NCBI RefSeq assembly: GCF_000296215.2
Contig: NZ_CP013949.1
Location: 3,961,501-4,025,500 of the forward strand
Source: Bradyrhizobium sp. CCGE-LA001
Lineage (GTDB): Bacteria; Pseudomonadota; Alphaproteobacteria; Rhizobiales; Xanthobacteraceae
DNA: 64,000 bases
Direction: 5' to 3'
Every line of letters starts with the position of its first letter. The first letter of the stretch is position 1. The position numbers and the translations under genes were made by a program. This document shows positions 52,283 to 60,143 of the stretch, piece after piece. The notes beneath the pieces are model-generated. The model worked only from the letters and a program-made list of their open reading frames with translations, did no database searches and was not told where the DNA came from.

Positions 52283-52774
52283 CTAGCGCTTGGCGTCGGT
52301 CTTGCGAAGCCGCGCCTCCGCCGCCGCGTCGACGAGGTTCAAGGCGGTACCGTCATAGCTGAGCTTGAATCCGCGGCCGACGATCCATGTCCATCCGTCC
52401 TGATCCTTGACGGCCTCGGCGTTGAACTGGTCGGAGATCGATTTGACGGCGGCCTCCTGCGGGCCCGGATTGTTCAGCTCCGCGTGGACGCGCCAGATCG
52501 GACGCCTGGCGTCCGCATCGTCGCTGTAGACCGTGACCTTGGCGCCGTTGATCTCGCATTCGAGGGTTAGCGAGCCGCGGCCATGACGGCAGAGATAGTG
52601 ACGCTGAGTCACGAGCTTGGTCGTTTCGTCGGATGTCATTCCGGGCGAGAAGCCGAACATGTCCGACTTCTTCACGCCGGCGAGGGACGCGGGCTTCAGG
52701 AAGCGCGGCTGGATCGCGACGATGGCTGCGACTGCAACAACGACCAAGCCGGCGAGAACGATGGCGACCTTCAT
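52283..52774 (-). CDS. Membrane-anchored or secreted hypothetical protein
   Basis: A 163-aa protein with an N-terminal hydrophobic segment (MKVAIVLAGLVVVAVAAIVA). A domain of about 120 residues with two Cys follows (YLCRHGRGSLTLECEINGAKVTVYSDD). gggggac precedes the start. The second hairpin-terminator element lies 60-150 bp upstream on the same strand. Confidence 0.7.
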   Translation of the reverse strand: MKVAIVLAGLVVVAVAAIVAIQPRFLKPASLAGVKKSDMFGFSPGMTSDETTKLVTQRHYLCRHGRGSLTLECEINGAKVTVYSDDADARRPIWRVHAELNNPGPQEAAVKSISDQFNAEAVKDQDGWTWIVGRGFKLSYDGTALNLVDAAAEARLRKTDAKR

Positions 52775-52837
52775 GAGTCCCCCACGAGAAAACTGCTCGA
52801 CCATATAGCAGCCGGCAGACTGCCGGGCACCGAAAAG

Positions 52838-52925
52838 CGAAAACCCCGCCTGGGGGAAGCGGGGCTCTCTGGTGGGGTGAAGCTTGGGGACTTCATGAAT
52901 GGGACGCGCCAGCCGGAAAATGGTT
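52838..52925 (-). ncRNA. Candidate hairpin-terminator RNA, copy 2
   Basis: On the minus strand, TGAAG...CTTCA (52895-52878, loop TCCCCAAG), then CAGAGAG, CCCCGC...GCGGGG (52864-52844), TTTTCGCTTTT. Sequence and layout match copy 1 at 50095-50180. Confidence 0.45.
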
Positions 52926-53125
52926 CAAAAAGAATCCACACGAGCTGCCGCATCGTTCACAGGTAGTCTGGAACCCCAGAGAACCGCTGCTTGCGTTTTG
53001 GGCCTCGATGGGCTCTAAGCCCGGTCACTTCATGACCTCTGGCATGAATCCAAAGCGCGCCTCCGCGGGTCTTCCCCCGCGTCCCACAGAGTTTACGTGC
53101 GCATCCCTTCAAAGGAATTCAGAAC

Positions 53126-53422
53126 ATGGCGAAGATGACGAAGACCCAATTGATCGATGCAATTGCCGAAGGTACGCAGCTGTCGAAGAACGACGTGAAG
53201 TCGGTGATCGAGTACATGGCCACGGTCGGCTACAAGGAGCTCAACGAGTCCGGCGAGTTCGTCATTCCCGGCTTCGTGAAGATGTCGGTCGTGAACAAGC
53301 CGGCGACCGAAGCCCGGATGGGCATCAATCCCTTCACCAAGGAGCCGATGCAGTTCGCCGCCAAGCCCGCCAGCAAGTCGGTCAAGGCCTCGCCGCTGAA
53401 GGTGGCCAAGGACGCGGTCTAA
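53126..53422 (+). CDS. HU family DNA-binding protein
   Basis: A 98-aa nucleoid protein: MTKTQLIDAIAEGTQLSKND helical body, beta-arm region IPGFVKMSVVNKPATEARMGINPFTKEPM (residues 48-76) with the conserved ATEARMGINP signature slightly altered from GRNP, and a Lys-rich tail. It binds and bends DNA as a dimer. aaagga precedes the start. Confidence 0.92.
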   Translation: MAKMTKTQLIDAIAEGTQLSKNDVKSVIEYMATVGYKELNESGEFVIPGFVKMSVVNKPATEARMGINPFTKEPMQFAAKPASKSVKASPLKVAKDAV

Positions 53423-53433
53423 AGACGTTGTTT

Positions 53434-53479
53434 GAGCATGATCTTTTCGGAAAACCGCGCACTTTTCCGGATCATGCTC
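53434..53479. repeat. Dispersed palindrome, GAGCATGA type, copy 2
   Basis: gagcatgatc (53434-53443) and gatcatgctc (53470-53479) enclose ttttcggaaaacc/acttttccg. Same design as 829-877. Confidence 0.8.
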
Positions 53480-53484
53480 CAAAG

Positions 53485-53516
53485 AAAAACCCCGCGCTTG
53501 CGCACGGGGCTCTCTC
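53485..53516. terminator. Hairpin downstream of HU gene
   Basis: aaaaaccccgcgcttgcgcacggggctctct: ccccgcgc/gcgcacgggg stem. It shares AAAACCCCGC...CGGGGCTCTCT with the terminators of the two candidate RNAs at 50 and 52.8 kb. Confidence 0.55.
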
Positions 53517-53529
53517 GGCCGGCGGCGTT

Positions 53530-53656
53530 GGGATTTCAGCGCCTGGCCGCCAGCCGTGCACTACACTTAAGGTTGAAAATCCAAAAAGCAACAGCGCCGC
53601 GATGACGGAATATGTTCGTCAGGCGGCGCTGCCGTATGACTGGGCGCTGAAATCCC
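53530..53656. repeat. MITE-like element with 14-bp inverted ends
   Basis: gggatttcagcgcc (53530-53543) is the exact reverse complement of ggcgctgaaatccc (53643-53656). Inside lie nested arms agcgccgc and gcggcgct. It encodes nothing. With the preceding palindrome it fills the 53423-53783 gap. Confidence 0.55.
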
Positions 53657-53783
53657 CAGCTTTCCATGGGTCCGCGCAGCAGGGGAAAGGTTCAACGCGT
53701 CGTGCCCGGGTTTTTCGGGGAGAGGTCTGGACTTTTTGTTCTCGGTTTGTTCTAGTGAGGCATCTTCTTCTGGGAGGTGATTC

Positions 53784-53921
53784 ATGACCGTCGAGAAACA
53801 GCGCGAAGTGATCAGGCTCTGGAACGAGCTCAGGAAGCTCGAAGGTCCGGCCGCAGAAGAGCTCCGCATCCAGATACTGGAATGCTTTTCGGAGAAGGGC
53901 AAAGCGAAGCGGGCGGCGTGA
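53784..53921 (+). CDS. Small charged protein (45 aa)
   Basis: It starts MTVEKQREVIRLWNELRKLE, a single amphipathic helix with a basic end GKAKRAA. A strong gggaggtga site precedes the ATG. Confidence 0.7.
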   Translation: MTVEKQREVIRLWNELRKLEGPAAEELRIQILECFSEKGKAKRAA

Positions 53922-53986
53922 TCGGGCGGGCGAAACGCGTTGCCGATATCATTGGAACGAACGTGGGACGCCTGCGTTCGCGCAGG

Positions 53987-54139
53987 ATGACATGCCCACA
54001 ATGCGCCAAGCCGATGACGACGATCGCGCCCAACAGCTTTCGCTGCGAGCCGTGCCGCGAGATCGTCATCGTGTTCGCCGTCGTCTCGAAGTTCTTGCCG
54101 CCGAAGATTTTGCCGTCGAGTCTTGCGCCGAGCACGTGA
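53987..54139 (+). CDS. Possible small zinc-ribbon protein (50 aa)
   Basis: It starts MTCPQCAKPMTTIAPNSFRC and continues EPC, giving two CxxC pairs. The C-terminal part is hydrophobic and atypical. There is no strong ribosome-binding site. Confidence 0.4.
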   Translation: MTCPQCAKPMTTIAPNSFRCEPCREIVIVFAVVSKFLPPKILPSSLAPST

Positions 54140-54180
54140 CGATGCAGGCTTTCACCGATCGTTAGGATTTGCGTCTCACT

Positions 54181-54231
54181 GATTCTTTCGACTCCGATTC
54201 GTTCTTTGCGAACGGAATGGAGTCGGATGCA
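54181..54231. repeat. Duplicated hairpin element, copy 1
   Basis: gattctttcgactccgattc, gttctttgcgaac and ggaatggagtcgga form a stem: cgactcc/ggagtcg and gttc/gaac around a tttgc loop. Copy 2 lies 204 bp downstream. Confidence 0.6.
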
Positions 54232-54384
54232 GAACAAGCCGGGGCTTCTGTATCGATGCGGGACATGCGCGTGGCGGCCAGCTTTCGCGAGAGGCTTACG
54301 TGGTTGTCGGTAGCGTCGCGATGGGCGTCACGTGATCGGACGTTCGCCGTGCGCGCGCATACCGCTTGTTAAGAGTTGCTCCGC

Positions 54385-54435
54385 GCCGATTTCTTCGATT
54401 CCGATTCGTTCTTCGCGAACGAAAAGGAGTCGAAG
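54385..54435. repeat. Duplicated hairpin element, copy 2
   Basis: gatttcttcgattccgattc, gttcttcgcgaac and gaaaaggagtcgaa: the same sequence as copy 1 with scattered substitutions and the same folding potential. Confidence 0.6.
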
Positions 54436-54648
54436 CTGGAACAAAACGGAGGGCGCGAGCCGTGCGATGTCGGAAGCCGCGCACCGCGATGCGAGAGCCG
54501 GCTGCGCAACTCCTAACGAAAGCTTGTGCGAAAGCCGATAACCCTATTCGGTTAGGTTAAAAGCCCAATGGCGTTGCGCTTGCCGCTGCTTGGGATAGGT
54601 GTTTGGCAAGAGAATCAAGAAACGACCTTTGCCAAGAAGCAATTTGCC

Positions 54649-54846
54649 ATGACGCCATTTTCGGAGCCGTCCTTTCATCAAGGCGATCGCCACACCTATC
54701 GGCGCGTCGCCGTCGTCGGCACGCTCTTTTGTCTCGCTTTCGTGCTGATCAGCTTTTCGGTGCGGCCGCAGGCCGAGGACACGCGTGTGGCGGTCAAGGC
54801 CGACCGCCTGGTACGCACGGCAGGACAGCCGCCGCGCACGAACTAG
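54649..54846 (+). CDS. Small membrane protein (65 aa)
   Basis: It starts MTPFSEPSFHQGDRHTYRRV. One transmembrane helix at about 22-42 (VVGTLFCLAFVLISFSV) is followed by a short periplasmic tail. It is a recurrent Bradyrhizobium protein type. Confidence 0.65.
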   Translation: MTPFSEPSFHQGDRHTYRRVAVVGTLFCLAFVLISFSVRPQAEDTRVAVKADRLVRTAGQPPRTN

Positions 54847-54854
54847 GAAGCGCG

Positions 54855-54980
54855 CTAGTTTCTCCCGCCGCTGGTCCGGTCGTCAGCAGACGCGTTCGTA
54901 AAGGTGCCGCCGCGCGAGGCGAGGGCGACAAAGCCGGCATAGCCGGACAAGTTGAGCAGGACTTCGAGCCACGCAGGCAT
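54855..54980 (-). CDS. Very small protein (41 aa)
   Basis: It starts MPAWLEVLLNLSGYAGFVAL, a hydrophobic N-terminal helix and a polar tail. aaggagaga lies about eight bases upstream. It may follow the 55285 gene in one transcript. Confidence 0.62.
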   Translation of the reverse strand: MPAWLEVLLNLSGYAGFVALASRGGTFTNASADDRTSGGRN

Positions 54981-55054
54981 ATCGGGTCTCTCCTTCCTGA
55001 GGCCGATCTCAACGTGTGCGCGAACTCCTTGTTCCGTGCTCACATCAGAACTGC

Positions 55055-55285
55055 TCAAAGCGGTGAGGAGGGATCGAGCTTGCGGCCCAAGGCCGCGACG
55101 GATTCGCTCGACGGCTGTTCTCTCAGGAACTCGGCGATGGCCTGCGCCAATTCGCGGTCGCTCATCGGCGTCGGCGGCGGGCGCAGCGCGCCGACACCAA
55201 AGTTGCGGACGATTTCCTCGTAGTGCTGATCGTCGGATTTGGGCACGAGCCGGCGGATACGGGCCAGCAAAGCGGATATCGGCAA
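55055..55285 (-). CDS. Hypothetical protein
   Basis: A 76-aa helical protein: LLARIRRLVPKSDDQHYEEI, and MSDRELAQAIAEFLREQPSSESVAALGRKL. ggaggagag precedes the ATG. Confidence 0.62.
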   Translation of the reverse strand: MPISALLARIRRLVPKSDDQHYEEIVRNFGVGALRPPPTPMSDRELAQAIAEFLREQPSSESVAALGRKLDPSSPL

Positions 55286-55347
55286 TCTCTCCTCCTAACA
55301 CGTCCGCCCCGCTGGCAACCACACGCGTCTGCTGCCATTTCTCCCGT

Positions 55348-55396
55348 GAAACTAAAAACCCCGCCAGCACCGCGGAGGATGCTGACGGGGTCTTCG
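55348..55396. terminator. Intergenic GC-rich hairpin
   Basis: accccgccagca (about 55354-55365) pairs with tgctgacggggt (55381-55392) with one bulge. It lies between divergent genes; its minus-strand side ends in TTTTTAG. Confidence 0.5.
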
Positions 55397-55565
55397 TGCT
55401 GTCGCCCCAACCGGATGGCGGAGGCTTCCGCACTTGCAAGGTCAATCCGCCCGCCGCGCGATCGTTCCCGCGGGTTCACTGTTTTTTGGTGGCTCCGGGT
55501 TCCCAGCTGCGCGCAACCATCGCAGGCGGCCGCCGTTATCTCGGCGAGACGCGCGAAGGAGGAAG

Positions 55566-55853
55566 ATGATGAAGAAGACACTGGCAGTTCTGGCCACCGT
55601 CGCAGCGGTCGGCGTGACCGCGGTCGCGGCGCCTGCGCCTGCCGAGGCACGCGGTCGCGGCATCGGGCCGGGCCTGGCATTCGGTTTGGCCGCCGGCGCG
55701 ATCACCGCGGGCGCGGTCGCCGCATCGCAGCCGTACGGCTATTACGGCCCGAGATACGGCTATTATAGCGGCCCCCGCTATTACGAGCCGGGCCCCTACG
55801 CCTATTACGGTGGCGGACCGTACTACCGGCACCATCATTGGCGCCACTGGTAG
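55566..55853 (+). CDS. Secreted Gly/Tyr/His-rich protein
   Basis: A 95-aa protein with a Sec signal (MMKKTLAVLATVAAVGVTAV, cleavage near PAEA-RGR), a hydrophobic Gly/Ala segment (35-55), then a Tyr/Gly/Pro repeat tail ending YRHHHWRHW. The His cluster could bind metal. cgaaggaggaag precedes the start. Confidence 0.75.
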   Translation: MMKKTLAVLATVAAVGVTAVAAPAPAEARGRGIGPGLAFGLAAGAITAGAVAASQPYGYYGPRYGYYSGPRYYEPGPYAYYGGGPYYRHHHWRHW

Positions 55854-55867
55854 CGACCGAGAAACGA

Positions 55868-55901
55868 AAAGCCCGGAGCGATGCTCCGGGCTTTTTCGTG
55901 C
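55868..55901. terminator. Bidirectional terminator
   Basis: aaaagcccggagc, loop gat, gctccgggctttttc: an 11-bp stem with T-tracts on both strands, between the convergent 55566 and 55917 genes. Confidence 0.85.
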
Positions 55902-55916
55902 ACGCGACATTGGCGT

Positions 55917-56081
55917 CTACGGCCAGAGCGAAGGACGTTCGACCTTGCGGGCATTCTCCAGCGTCGACACGAAATATTCCTCGCGCTCGCGCTTGAATTT
56001 TTCCTGGGTGGCACGGAAGGCGGCGACACGGGCGGCAATCTCTTCGCGTTCGCGCTCTTTGCGTTGTTCGTCTTCGGTCAT
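55917..56081 (-). CDS. Small charged coiled-coil protein (54 aa)
   Basis: It starts MTEDEQRKEREREEIAARVA, a continuous Glu/Arg/Lys helix, ending NARKVERPSLWP. gagggga lies six bases upstream. Confidence 0.7.
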   Translation of the reverse strand: MTEDEQRKEREREEIAARVAAFRATQEKFKREREEYFVSTLENARKVERPSLWP

Positions 56082-56342
56082 GTCAAATCCCCTCTACACC
56101 TGAGTATGTGCACCTGAACTCAAGCGCTGCCGCCGCAATCACGTTGAGTCGCGTCAACGCATCCATTGGTGCTTCGGAATGGGGCGTCAATGGGGAGGAG
56201 GCATTGCAGGATTGTGATATGGGAAGGGCGGAAGGAATTGCCTACTCTGTTTGTCTTCGCTCTTTTCTTTCACGGTGGATAAGAGCGTCAACAATCTTGC
56301 CGCTTGCCCGCCCTGGGAGCGCAAACACATCGGGAGCAGCGC

Positions 56343-57104
56343 GTGATTGCATCGGATCTTCGCAGCGGCGTCGAACGGCTCGGCGACATGATCGCCGAAG
56401 CGAAGAGGATCGTGCCGTTCACCGGCGCGGGCATCTCGACCGAATGCGGCATCCCCGACTTCCGCTCGCCGGGCGGAATTTGGACGCGCTATCGTCCGAT
56501 CCCGTTCGACGAGTTCGTGGCGAGCCAGGAGGCGCGTGACGAATCCTGGCGCCGGCGCTTTGCGATGGAGGCGGTGTTCGCCGCGGCAAAGCCGGGCCGC
56601 GGTCATCGCGCACTGGCCTCGTTGTACCGCGCCGGCAAGGTTCCCGCCGTGATCACCCAGAACATCGACAATCTGCACCAGGCCTCGGGGCTGGCGCCCG
56701 AGCACGTGGTTGAACTTCACGGAAATACTACTTATGCGCGATGCATCGGATGCGGGCAGGTCTTTTCGCTCGACTGGGTGAAGCAGAGGTTCGATGCCGA
56801 CGGCGCCGCGCCCACCTGCACGAGTTGCGATGAGCCGGTGAAGACCGCCACGATTTCGTTCGGCCAGATGATGCCCGAGGACGAGATGCAGCGCGCGACC
56901 GCGTTGTCGCAGGCCTGCGATCTCTTCATCGCCATCGGTTCCTCGCTGGTGGTGTGGCCGGCGGCGGGCTTTCCGATGATGGCGAAGAACGCTGGTGCAC
57001 GTCTGGTGATCATCAACCGCGAGCCGACCGAGCAGGACGACATCGCCGATCTCGTCATCCGCCACGACATCGGTGAGACTCTCGGGCCCTTTGTCGGAAA
57101 TTGA
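56343..57104 (+). CDS. Sir2-family NAD-dependent protein deacylase
   Basis: A 253-aa sirtuin removing acyl groups from lysines with NAD. GAGISTECGIPDFRSPGGIW (near 28) and TQNIDNLH bind NAD, the catalytic His is in ELHGNT, and the zinc ribbon is CIGC...CTSC. The ISFGQMMPE segment follows. GTG at 56343 is preferred, with gggag six bases upstream. It resembles bacterial CobB. Confidence 0.94.
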   Translation: MIASDLRSGVERLGDMIAEAKRIVPFTGAGISTECGIPDFRSPGGIWTRYRPIPFDEFVASQEARDESWRRRFAMEAVFAAAKPGRGHRALASLYRAGKVPAVITQNIDNLHQASGLAPEHVVELHGNTTYARCIGCGQVFSLDWVKQRFDADGAAPTCTSCDEPVKTATISFGQMMPEDEMQRATALSQACDLFIAIGSSLVVWPAAGFPMMAKNAGARLVIINREPTEQDDIADLVIRHDIGETLGPFVGN

Positions 57105-57302
57105 GGCATCAATTTGATTCGCGGCCGTGCAAGCTGTTCATAGGTTCCGGCGAATCTCTTTTTTGTCTATGCCTCGCAACCGGGAGTGTTATCTTTTGAG
57201 TCGAAAGATTCGCGTCGCGTCCAATTGAGAACATTCTCTTAAGACGCGTGATTCGAGAGCCGCCAATGTGGCGGGTTGCATGGCAGTGTGGGGTCCGGGG
57301 TT

Positions 57303-57965
57303 ATGGGGTCGTCGGACGGATTTGAGTCCAAGAAGCTTGGAGTTCCCGGACAGAGCGCTTCGCCGGGGCGATTGGCGCCGGGTGAGCATGGTGGCGCGGG
57401 CCGTGACACCGCGCTCAGTCCCTTCACCGGTCTCGGTGAGACCAGCGCCAACCTCGTCGAGGTGACCGGCGTCATCAAATGGTTCGACGCCTCCAAGGGT
57501 TACGGCTTCATCGTTCCCGACAATGGCTGGCCCGACGTGCTCCTGCACGTGACCGTGCTCCGGCGCGACGGCTTCCAGACTGCTTACGAGGGCGCCCGTA
57601 TCGTCGTCGAGTGCATCCAGCGCGCCAAGGGCTATCAGGCCTTCCGCGTGGTCTCGATGGACGAGTCCACCGCGATCCATCCGGCGCAGATGCTGCCGCC
57701 GCGCACCCATGTCACGGTCACCCCGACCAGCGGCCTGGAGCGGGCCCAGGTCAAATGGTTCAATCGGCTGCGCGGCTTCGGCTTCCTGACCTGCGGGGAG
57801 GGCACGCCCGACATCTTCGTGCACATGGAGACGCTGCGCCGCTTCGGCATGACGGAGCTGCGGCCCGGGCAATACGTGCTGGTCCGCTTCGGGCCTGGCT
57901 CCAAGGGCATGATGGCGGCCGAGATCCATCCCGAGACCGGATCGCCGGGCCTGCAGTCGCACTAA
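57303..57965 (+). CDS. Double cold-shock-domain protein
   Basis: A 220-aa protein with two CspA-type OB folds. The first is at about 55-120 (GVIKWFDASKGYGFIVPD, DVLLHVTVL) and the second at about 145-212 (AQVKWFNRLRGFGFLTCGEG, DIFVHMETLRRFG), after a disordered Gly/Ser-rich N terminus. Both RNP1-like (KGYGFI, RGFGFL) and RNP2-like motifs are present. It is an RNA chaperone. A gap of about 200 bp upstream may hold a long cold-sensitive leader. Confidence 0.92.
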   Translation: MGSSDGFESKKLGVPGQSASPGRLAPGEHGGAGRDTALSPFTGLGETSANLVEVTGVIKWFDASKGYGFIVPDNGWPDVLLHVTVLRRDGFQTAYEGARIVVECIQRAKGYQAFRVVSMDESTAIHPAQMLPPRTHVTVTPTSGLERAQVKWFNRLRGFGFLTCGEGTPDIFVHMETLRRFGMTELRPGQYVLVRFGPGSKGMMAAEIHPETGSPGLQSH

Positions 57966-58084
57966 TTTAGACGGGTCCGTTCCCGCAATCGTGAGCAGAG
58001 GCGCGCCGGCTGGCCGGGGCGCCTCTGGCTTTTCCGGCGACCGCCGCGTAAGGACTGCTCCAGTCCCACGCCTCGAGTATTCCC

Positions 58085-58567
58085 ATGAATTCTGATCGAA
58101 AGGCCGTCTGGTCCGCTCTGAAGGGGTGGCTCGTCGCCATCCTCGTTGCCGGCGTCACCGCGGCCACCGGGTCTGTCTACGCTGCGAGCTTCCAGCCGCT
58201 CGAGATCGTCACCAAAAACGGCGTGCAGGTGTTCTCGGTCGAGATGGCGACGACCGAGGAGGAGAAGCAGACCGGCCTGATGTACCGCAAGGAACTGCCT
58301 GATGGCAAAGGCATGCTGTTCGACTTCAATCCCGAGCAGGAAATCTCGATGTGGATGAAGAACACCTACGTCTCGCTCGACATGATCTTCATCCGCGCCG
58401 ATGGCCGCATCTTGCGCATCGCCGAGAATACCGAGCCGATGTCGACCAAGATCATCTCGTCCAAGGGGCCCGCCCGGGCCGTGTTGGAGGTGGTGGCGGG
58501 AACGGCGCAGAAATACGGCATCCGCCCCGGCGACCGCGTCGGCCATCCGCTGTTCGGCAGCAAATAG
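58085..58567 (+). CDS. DUF192 family secreted protein
   Basis: A 160-aa exported protein with a hydrophobic signal region (about 12-34). The DUF192 core is EMATTEEEKQTGLMYRKELPDGKGMLFDF, then MWMKNTYVSLDMIFI. The family is a small extracellular/periplasmic beta-barrel of unknown activity. It is followed by tRNA-Pro. Confidence 0.9.
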   Translation: MNSDRKAVWSALKGWLVAILVAGVTAATGSVYAASFQPLEIVTKNGVQVFSVEMATTEEEKQTGLMYRKELPDGKGMLFDFNPEQEISMWMKNTYVSLDMIFIRADGRILRIAENTEPMSTKIISSKGPARAVLEVVAGTAQKYGIRPGDRVGHPLFGSK

Positions 58568-58663
58568 GCCGGGCAAGCGAGGGCGTTTCCGGGGTCGCCG
58601 GCAGCTTCCAGGAAGCTTGCTGGCGCATTGGGAAGCGTGTATCGACGGGGCTCGCAGGACATT

Positions 58664-58740
58664 CGGGGTATAGCGCAGCCTGGTAGCGCGGCAGTTTTGG
58701 GTACTGCAGGTCGTTGGTTCGAATCCAGCTGCCCCGACCA
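58664..58740 (+). tRNA. tRNA-Pro (anticodon TGG)
   Basis: 77 nt ending in encoded CCA. Acceptor CGGGGTA/..CCCCG, D arm TAGCGCAGCCTGGTAGCGCG, anticodon loop TTTTGGGTA and T arm TTGGTTCGAATCCAGC are all present. Confidence 0.95.
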
Positions 58741-58792
58741 GTCCCGGGGATCCCCAGCGGGGCGTCCTGAGGCGATGCCGACCCTCGCGGGC

Positions 58793-59044
58793 TCAGAACA
58801 GTAGCCAGTTGATGAGGCGCCAGCCGATCCAGGCGAGGGCGCATATCCAGCCAAACATCGCGACGACGGCGAGGCCGAGACCGCAGAGCGCGACCAGCGA
58901 GCTTCCGGTCTCCGGCGGCTCGGCAAGCGTCTCGTCGGCAAGCGTCTTGTCGGCAAGTGCTTTGGGTGCATCGACCTGGCTCGTTCCGTCGCCTTGCCCT
59001 GCTGCCTGCTCGTCCTTCACCTCGGCTCGTTCGCGGATGTTCAC
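58793..59044 (-). CDS. Small membrane protein
   Basis: An 83-aa protein from a GTG at 59044 (ggagcg about seven bases upstream). The N terminus is acidic, with three near-repeats ALADKTLADETLA. One C-terminal hydrophobic region of about 32 residues follows (ALCGLGLAVVAMFGWICALA). Start codon uncertain. Confidence 0.55.
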   Translation of the reverse strand: MNIRERAEVKDEQAAGQGDGTSQVDAPKALADKTLADETLAEPPETGSSLVALCGLGLAVVAMFGWICALAWIGWRLINWLLF

Positions 59045-59894
59045 CGGCACGCTCCACCTCACATGGAGTGGGGGCAAGCGGGCGCACGCGGTGGACGCCT
59101 TATGCCCCTGATTGGGAAAAAGCTGCAACGTCTGGCGCGGTGATTGGTTGCGGCCATCAGAGCTGAAAAGGCACTGTGGAGGCCTTGGCACTTACGCTCA
59201 GGGCAGCGACCTCAGCCGCTCAGGGCGGCGACCTCAGCGCGACGTTCAAGCCGCTGCGCCCTTCGCGGCGGCACAGAATCGCCGGGGTTCATCGAACCTT
59301 CCGTTCGTCGCCATAGACATATCCGTATTGGGGATTTCAGCGCCCAATGTCTAAACGGACGCCGCCAAGCGATGATATTCCGCTTGCGCGGCGTTGCGCT
59401 TTTTCAGCCGTTGTTTCTCAGGTCTGATCCGTCAGTTCGCGGCGTACCAGCCGGACGGAAACGGCACCAATGGCCAGGCCGTCTGGTTGTCGTTGGCGGC
59501 CTTCGGCGGATCATGGGCGGGCGTCCTTGCGATCGGGTCGGGCGTCGTCGATCGCAGCGCCAAGCGCAGAGATGCGCATTGCAAGTTCATCGTGGTCGCC
59601 CCGCCCGTCGAAACTTTTCAAAATACGTGTCGGTTCAAAATCACCGCGCGTTCCAAAAACGGCGCGCTCTCAAATCACGCACGCATTCTAGGAAAGTCGA
59701 GGCCGGCTTTCAACCAATCTCGCCGCTTGCGCACGAGAAGTAAGGTTGATCGGTTAGGTTAAGCGCGAGCAGTGGTTGCAGCCGCCCTGGTGATCGTTAT
59801 CAGATGGACACCAACTCGCGATGGACTGCCTGCAATCCGTGCTCACACAGGGTCACAGTTCGTCGCGGCGCGTGTATCAGTCGAGTTCTGCGTC
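59045..59894. other. Long region without a supported gene
   Basis: About 850 bp. Several frames are open but have basic, low-complexity products and no ribosome-binding sites. It contains a 22-bp tandem duplication at 59196-59239. It may be a degraded gene or an untranslated region. Confidence 0.5.
59196..59239 (+). repeat. 22-bp tandem duplication
   Basis: gctcagggcagcgacctcagc(c) followed immediately by gctcagggcggcgacctcagc(g); two substitutions. Confidence 0.75.
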
Positions 59895-60101
59895 ATGTCT
59901 TTCGACCGCGACTTCACAACCGCCGGTCCACAATCCGGTCCGCAATCGAACTGGACCGAAATCTGGCATCTCTGGACCGTGATCGTCCCACGCCGCTCGA
60001 TCAATGGGCAGCTCGTTTACGGCAGGGTCTGGCGCCGCCACGACGGGCGCGACTGGATCTACAAGAAGTTCACCGAGTTCGACGGCGAAGCGGCGGCCTG
60101 A
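59895..60101 (+). CDS. Hypothetical protein
   Basis: A 68-aa soluble protein: NWTEIWHLWTVIVPRRSING, and YGRVWRRHDGRDWIYKKFTEFD. It is rich in Trp and Arg and conserved-looking. Function unknown. Confidence 0.65.
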   Translation: MSFDRDFTTAGPQSGPQSNWTEIWHLWTVIVPRRSINGQLVYGRVWRRHDGRDWIYKKFTEFDGEAAA

Positions 60102-60143
60102 GCCGGCATTACCGTCGTCAGGCCGAAATCGCTGCGCCCCGTC

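Larger units (their letters stand above)
54140..54648. other. Intergenic region with a duplicated hairpin
   Basis: No gene is supported. Two related hairpins of about 50 bp occur at 54181-54231 and 54385-54435. Confidence 0.6.

Noticed and set aside
59144..59762. Overlapping open frames of 120-200 residues
   Set aside because: Basic low-complexity products without ribosome-binding sites. One crosses a tandem repeat. No domain is recognised.
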